This document shows positions 58,371 through 64,000 of a stretch of DNA of 64,000 nucleotides, one piece after another. A program made the translations under genes and the position numbers. The stretch spans positions 107,184,935 through 107,248,934 of the forward strand of contig NC_034409.1 of the NCBI RefSeq assembly GCF_002078875.1, given 5' to 3'. Origin of the DNA: Numida meleagris. Taxonomy: Eukaryota > Chordata > Aves > Galliformes > Numididae. The notes beneath the pieces are model-generated. The model had not been told where the DNA came from, did not search any database, and worked only from the letters and a program-made list of their open reading frames with translations. Position 1 is the stretch's first letter. Each line of letters opens with the position of its first letter.

Positions 58371-61300
58371 GTGAGTGATGCAAAGCTGCGCAGAGAACCA
58401 CAGCCTTTATGGAGGACAGCATGTGTTGGGTGCAGGATAGGTCCTTGTGTGAAATAAATAAAACTGTCTGGAGAATGGGCAAGGTCTTAGTGACCACTTA
58501 AGAAAATGCTGTTGACGATTAACCGAACAAAACCTCACCAAGCCAAAACAGCTTTGTCCCCAGCTCCTGGTCCCCAGGCCTTGTCATTCCTCAGTGCTAT
58601 AGATTGTTGCTTTGTGTTCGGAAATGTGCAAATTTTTATAAAAATTATCTTTAAAATAAACCTTTGTAGGAAATTAGATGGTAATGTACCTGTCAAATTC
58701 TGAGATATACCTGAAATGAGACTGTAGGTGACATGCTTAACTGTCACACATGTTGTAGGCTGCAATTTAGAAGAACAGAATCCAATTGCTAGGTTTTAAC
58801 TGCTAAATTAAATCTTAATGTGTTCTTAGTTTCTGGGTTGATTTATTTCAATGAGAAATACTGTGATTTTTGGCTGGATTTTGTTGCATTTTTTTTAATT
58901 AAGTGGTTTTGCAAGTCTCAGTGAAAATCCAAACCATATTTTTAATGTCTTGCTGGCTTTCCTGTTATTGTGCCAAAGCCACTTTTAAAAAAGCTGTTGT
59001 GTGAGATCAGGAGTTACCAAAACCCTGTTTGCTGCTGTCAAAAGTCAGTGGTGCAGACTTTAGAAATCTAGAGTTTGTAACACACAGAAAAATTGAGTTT
59101 TCAACCCATTTTTTTCCCCATGTTTTGGAGCCTTTGCATCTTAACAATGCTGCGTTTGACTCTGCCCCCTGTGAACCTGTTCCAACTCATTACTTCTGAG
59201 GTTACGTCAAGACAGGAGAGGGACTTGTCTCTGGCTCTTGCTGTCCTCCAGCTAAAGGTTTTGCAGATTCCAGGTCACGGTGGCATTTCTGGCCCTGGAG
59301 CAGCTCTTGTGAGGATTCCAGAACTGTGACTATGTCTGTGGCACAAATGTTATCAAACTTTATTTTTTTTTTTTGCTGCATTTTTGATCATACTCTCAGG
59401 TACTGGCTCTGTTCCGGATTTGGCTTCCAGTTCTGAGCAGCCTGCTCCTAATGCTGACTTTCCTTTCAGCTTCTTCTAAATATTGGTTTCTGCTACCAAA
59501 GCAATTACTTTAATGTTTTTTTCCTCTTGTTTAACATTATAAAGTTAATGCTTCCCCTGCCAGTGCTGAAAACTGGTGATTGCTAAGATAAAATCTTGAA
59601 GCCCAGAGATGACAAGTCTAAAGTAGCATTGCCAATGCCAGGTGATTCCTTTCCGCTTTGCTATTGACTTCAGCTCTGCGTTGCTGGAAAAAAACAGCCA
59701 GTGCTACTTGATTCCGCCTGATAGTGCCTTAGTCCCATAGATGGGGGTAACAAGAACTGACAGCCAATTTGCAAAGGAGTGCAAATTGATCTAAGACACA
59801 TTGCTCAGCAGGAAACCGCTGTCAGCAAATAATTGAACTCTTTGAGCAGCAAAATTACTTTAAACTGGATCAAAACGACAGGTGATGGTAAGGTGCTACC
59901 TTCTGGTATAATCTCTTTCTGTACCACCATAGCCATGCCTCAGACCTTCTCTTTTGGCTTTGGCAGCCTCATTCCACACTCAGGATCAGTGTTTAAGTAT
60001 GAAATATGATTTCATATCTGCACTGACAGCTGTAGCTTCTAATTATAGACTGCGTCTAATTCTATACCATTTTATTCTCAGTTTCATACCTGTATTTATG
60101 TTGCACATTGCTGTAAAGCCTAAGCCAGCTCAGCTGACTCTGGAATTTCTAGCTTTCCAGAGCTATGTCCTTGCTGCAGCCTCAGCTCTGAACCAAAAGC
60201 ACTGATGTCCAGCGTTCTCCTTACTTGTTTGTTTGCTTCAAGTTCCTGCATTTCTCTAACCATGATAGTTCATCCACAACCAATATTTTTTTTCTCTTTT
60301 CCCCTCTCCCTGAGCGATATCCTAATTTTAACCAAGTAGATAGGCCATGGATGGGCATGGGCTTTCAAGATCCCTCTTCCTCCTTCCTAGAAGAAAACCT
60401 TCTGAGTCACTTGGTGGAGTGAGCCAGCTTGAGAAACATATTGTGAACTATAGTGGCTATCCCATGCATTGTTCTAAACTGTCCTTGCATAACAAATGGA
60501 TCATCTTCTTTTACCATTGCTGTTCAGATTGTACATATATCATTTGTATCACTGGAAAGCTAAACATAATAAAAACAGAGGAGTACTAACAACCTGAAGC
60601 GTTCTTTTGTTCCTTGTTTTTACATTTTTCATCTTCTCTGGAAAAAGGTAAGCTGTACAAATAAGATAAGGTGTAAATATTTTAATTTTATGCTTATGCA
60701 CACTATGTTAACTTCAGTCAATCTGTTGTCAGGCTCTAGTCCCTAAAAGCTCTCGGAAACAATTCTACCATACTCTTCAGTTAAATCATGTTTATCCTTA
60801 TTAAAGCTTCTTTTGCTTTGTCTAAAGGATGATATAGGCCTTTTTAATTCTATCGCATCTCCTTCCCAAATGGGACATGGGGTGAGTCAGCCCAAAGGCT
60901 TGTATAATATCTCATTAAAATACAGCCTGGTGTATGTAATGTGACTGTAGGTTGCTCACTGCTAATTCAGCTCCATCTGTTTGTTGTTTGTTTTTCTTTT
61001 TACTGCTCCTGATCAAGCACTTCAGTTTTAAGCAGGACATGTAACAAAACTAACTCCAGTCCTCATCACCACTGGTTTCATAACATCAAAAATGGAGTTC
61101 AATTCTCAGACCTGTGTGACATTATGTAGATAATGAACTTACCACAACTTTCATTTATATTGAAGTCAGTGAACTGCAACATCTCTCAAAGGACCTGGTC
61201 TAATATTATTTACTACAAATACAGAAAGGCAGCGCAGAAGCTCCGGGAATACCTTTTGTGCCAGATACCTGAAAGTCCTTCCCACTGATGTATGAGTACC

Positions 61301-61879
61301 CAGTTTTAGCCTAGGGCAGTGTCTGAAGGATGTCTTTTCCAGACATCTCCCGTGACTCATCTGCCTACGAGTTGTTCATGCTTCGTTCCATTAATAGTCA
61401 GCAGAGCTAGATGAACACTTCAGCAGCATGAGCCTCAAGTGGACATCTTAAGTACTGGGATGACTCTGCTCTGGAACTGCCTATTATGTTCCACAGTTCA
61501 TTTCTATTAATGGGTATTAATTTACTTTACACTTATTCAAGTTAAATTGCCCTTTTTCTGTTTTGTATTTGAAGACACTGAGAACCCTTTGAATTCTCTG
61601 CCAATATGCATCTTTTTATGACTGAAATGGTTGCTGTGACAAGCAGACACTGCTAATTCATTCTTCTGTCCATTTTCTGAAGTGACATTATTCCTAACGT
61701 CAGCCTTCCTGGAAATCATTCATCTGTGTCAACTCTTTTAATGCTTTCTCATAATTCTCAGCTTTTTTTGACTTAACTGTTTAACTAATTTTAAAATATT
61801 TTTGATTTTAATCGCTGAGAACGTGCTGCAGGGTGAAAAGTTAGGTCTGATCCCTCTCTTTCCTTTTTTTTTCTCCTAG
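58371..61879 (+). other. UMODL1: UMODL1 intron 1
   Basis: A 3.5-kb phase-1 intron from GTGAGT (58371) to the acceptor TTTTTTTTTCTCCTAG (ending 61879). No recognisable repeat or exon lies inside; it is AT-rich. Confidence 0.78.
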
Positions 61880-62122
61880 AAAGAGGCCTCTCTTTGCTAG
61901 GCTATCATCTGTGCAACTATAGCCTGACCAAAAATGTTTTTAAGATGGTTGCCTACCAAAAATCCTATGAGAAAAATATTTCCTGTGGTGGATGGATACC
62001 ATGGATGGTATGTCCCCGGATGTACTACAAAACACAGTACCATACTGTTGAAGTCCCTGAGACCATCAACCTTACAGATTGCTGTGAAGGATATGAACAA
62101 GTTGGGCTCTACTGCTCTTTAG
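61880..62122 (+). CDS. UMODL1: UMODL1 coding exon 2 (EMI domain)
   Basis: A 243-bp exon between a strong acceptor and the donor G|GTAAGT at 62123. It enters with two bases of a split codon and leaves with one. The peptide runs RGLSLLGYHLCNYSLTKNVF through ISCGGWIPWMVCPRMYYKTQ and INLTDCCEGYEQVGLYCSL. The cysteine pattern (LC, SCGGW, VCP, DCCEGY, LYC) and the CGGW and CCEGYE motifs define an EMI domain. It closely matches the N-terminal EMI domain of uromodulin-like 1, a secreted or membrane-attached protein with later WAP, EGF, SEA and ZP modules. Three N-glycosylation sequons are visible (NYS, NIS, NLT). The next exon (WAP domain) was not found before 64000. EMI domains also occur in emilins and multimerins, but the GLSLLGY start and the gene order favour UMODL1. 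Confidence 0.93.
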
Positions 62123-64000
62123 GTAAGTTTCAATCAGATTAGTTGTTGAAATAAATGCTTTTGCTGAAAGAGAATTCATTTAAACTGAAACTTGTAAAAA
62201 CTTAATTCAGCTCTGGGCTATATGTTCACTGAAACAAATGAGTCTGCAAAAATCCACAGTACACTTAGTCAACATGATAAAGAGTAGACCTGAAACATTA
62301 ATGCTCCTGGTTTTTCCTATATGCCACACTTATTCACAAATTCACCAAAGTTCCAGGTGAGCAAGAAGAAGGCTCTTGCTTGTTATCTTTCAAAGGGCTT
62401 ATTATTTGTCCTGGTTCAGGCCAATATCTGCTGCCAAGTGGGGTAACTCATGTAGCCTTGCAATGTGCTGCTTCTGCTCGCTATGCTTGCATTTAACTCT
62501 AGGAACTTTCTTCTTATAAGTAATTTAGGATGCATTTAGGATACTATTTCCTTTGATCTGGAGCAGTTTCCTGGCTGCTAACCCAATTTTGGTGTTAATT
62601 TGAAACAACCTAAGTCTTTGGGCAAGACGGTACCACCTGCTTTCCTACCAAAACTACATTAGGATCCAGTCTCTCAGGTACTGCCTTGGTTACTTAGGAC
62701 TATGTTGTTGAAAACAGTGAACATTTTAGTGAATCTGATCTAACTTATGAGTTACAGTAAGACTCTACTCTAGGGGACTTAAACATCTTTGACTCAAGAT
62801 GGAAGCTTTTCCCACTTCCCACATTACTATTACCACATTTCAACAGGAAATTCTTTACTTTTAGCAATAATTGACTCAGAGTTGGAAGGGATTCTTTGGG
62901 AAAAATGGGTTTCCGGAGAATCTCCAATGGGTTCCTCTGACAAAGTCCCGTATTTGTTGGTCTACCAAACTAAGTTTCTGTAACTTGACATGTTTCCAGT
63001 AGCATTAAAATAGAGTGAAATATTTTGTGAATCCTTTGTGGTAAAGCAGGGATTTACTTTGTTTTACATGAAGTTCTTTAAGAACTTCTGTTATCAAGCT
63101 GACTTTATGCTTGCAAAAAAATTGTTCAGGTAGCATTTTGCACTGGATTGTATGTATTTGTTTGAGAAGATTCAAATTATACCTATATAACTTTTTTTTT
63201 ATTAAATGCAACTTTTTATTAAAAGTTGCATGCTTATAACCTGAACAGGCATCTTGGATTAGATAGGACAGCACTAGACTGTTCCAGCACCCAGAAAACG
63301 TCTACAAGACTTTTTGTCTCTGGTTTTCAGCATGACATTGCTTTTTTTTTTGTTTCCCCTTTCCATGGAAATTTACATAATGTCAACACTGTGACAAAAG
63401 TGTCAAAAGGGAAGGTCAAAAAGATCAAAAAGGAAAGGTCCTATTGCAGCCCTGGCTCTCCTTTTGGGTCACAAGATTTAAGTGATTGAGTTCCATGGGA
63501 ATGTCCCTGAACTCGTCCCTGCATTGGATCATATAATGAGACATGAGAGGCTATGAGCCATATGTCTTGTCATGGGATGCATCAAGAAGAATGTGTTCAT
63601 CCTACCTTTAAATTACTTCAGAGCATTAGAAAATGAACCTCCAAACTTTTTTAACAAGATTTTCTCAACAGTTGCTAGTAGAATATTGTATCTAGCAGGA
63701 AAATGCTTTTAACAGAAAGATTGGAACCCAGAAGTTGTCACTGTGTTTTATTCTTAAAACAATCTGCTAGAGAAGAAGAGAAGTGTAACTAGTCAAACAT
63801 CACCCCTTGCTACTGTATCCTGTAATTGCTTTGTCTCAGTGACTGTGGTGGAATGTCAGCCAGGGCAAAATGTGACCTGCAGGTTACAGTATTTCCAGGC
63901 AGTCTTGTCTGACAAGCAAAGGACCCACCCAAAATAATACATATTTTCCAAGCAGCAGTTCCAGGCTTGAGGAAGTCTCCAGTAGGTCTAATTTATGTTG
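62123..64000 (+). other. UMODL1: UMODL1 intron 2 (partial)
   Basis: Starts with GTAAGT. I searched by eye for the cysteine-rich WAP exon expected next and saw none. The sequence is AT-rich and non-coding, with no clear mobile element. The intron continues past the window. Confidence 0.7.

Noticed and set aside
59093..59329. Plus-strand 78-codon frame inside UMODL1 intron 1, considered as an alternative exon
   Set aside because: No acceptor and donor pair in a compatible phase and no cysteine pattern of the family.
63226..63489. Plus-strand 87-codon frame, considered as the next UMODL1 exon
   Set aside because: It has only two cysteines, no WAP-like pattern and no convincing splice signals.
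1..64000. CRISPR arrays, prokaryotic operons, phage or tRNA/rRNA genes
   Set aside because: No spaced direct repeats, ribosome-binding patterns, or tRNA/rRNA sequences were seen. The repeats present are interspersed avian retroelements and simple tracts.

Overview
The window is vertebrate nuclear DNA from a bird, most likely a galliform (chicken-like). The reasons are the many CR1 LINE fragments with the ATTCTATGA-type tail, a piece of the Galluhop-type mariner transposon, avian endogenous-retrovirus LTRs, spliced genes with large introns, and two CpG-island promoters. There are no operons or other prokaryotic features.

Three protein-coding genes can be recognised by homology. Their order and orientation match the human 21q22.3 block C2CD2 (-), ZBTB21 (-), UMODL1 (+). 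(1) C2CD2, minus strand: only its first two coding exons are present (6975-7265 and 5515-5613); the rest of the gene lies left of the window. (2) ZBTB21, minus strand: its whole 1057-residue coding sequence sits in one exon (22554-25727). The 5' end is predicted in the CpG island near 35.3 kb, and the 3' UTR runs toward 19.6 kb or further. (3) UMODL1, plus strand: a short signal-peptide exon (58289-58370) and the EMI-domain exon (61880-62122). Their splice phases fit each other; the remaining exons lie right of the window.

Layout: 1-5514 is C2CD2 intron 2. 5614-6974 is C2CD2 intron 1, carrying a CR1 copy. 6430-7560 is the C2CD2 CpG island. 7.6-16.4 kb is intergenic, with several CR1 copies including one of 1.35 kb that keeps reverse-transcriptase sequence, plus a good CTCF-like motif at 11.18 kb. 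16.4-22.5 kb is AT-rich and UTR-like, with three candidate polyadenylation signals on the minus strand and a 1.2-kb CR1 inside. 25.7-35.3 kb is the ZBTB21 5' UTR intron, with an apparently complete solo LTR close to the coding exon. 34.6-35.9 kb is the ZBTB21 CpG-island promoter. 35.9-58.3 kb is a gene-poor interval rich in mobile elements (CR1, mariner, LTRs). 58.3-64.0 kb is the start of UMODL1.

The genes do not form a pathway. C2CD2 belongs to a family of membrane lipid-transfer proteins, ZBTB21 is a nuclear BTB zinc-finger regulator and UMODL1 is a secreted or cell-surface EMI/WAP/ZP-type protein. I found no clearly new biological system. The points most worth a second look are a strong-context out-of-frame ATG just upstream of the C2CD2 start, the solo LTR in sense with ZBTB21, the tandem poly(A) signals around a CR1 insertion, the CTCF motif, and the nested or inverted mobile-element clusters.
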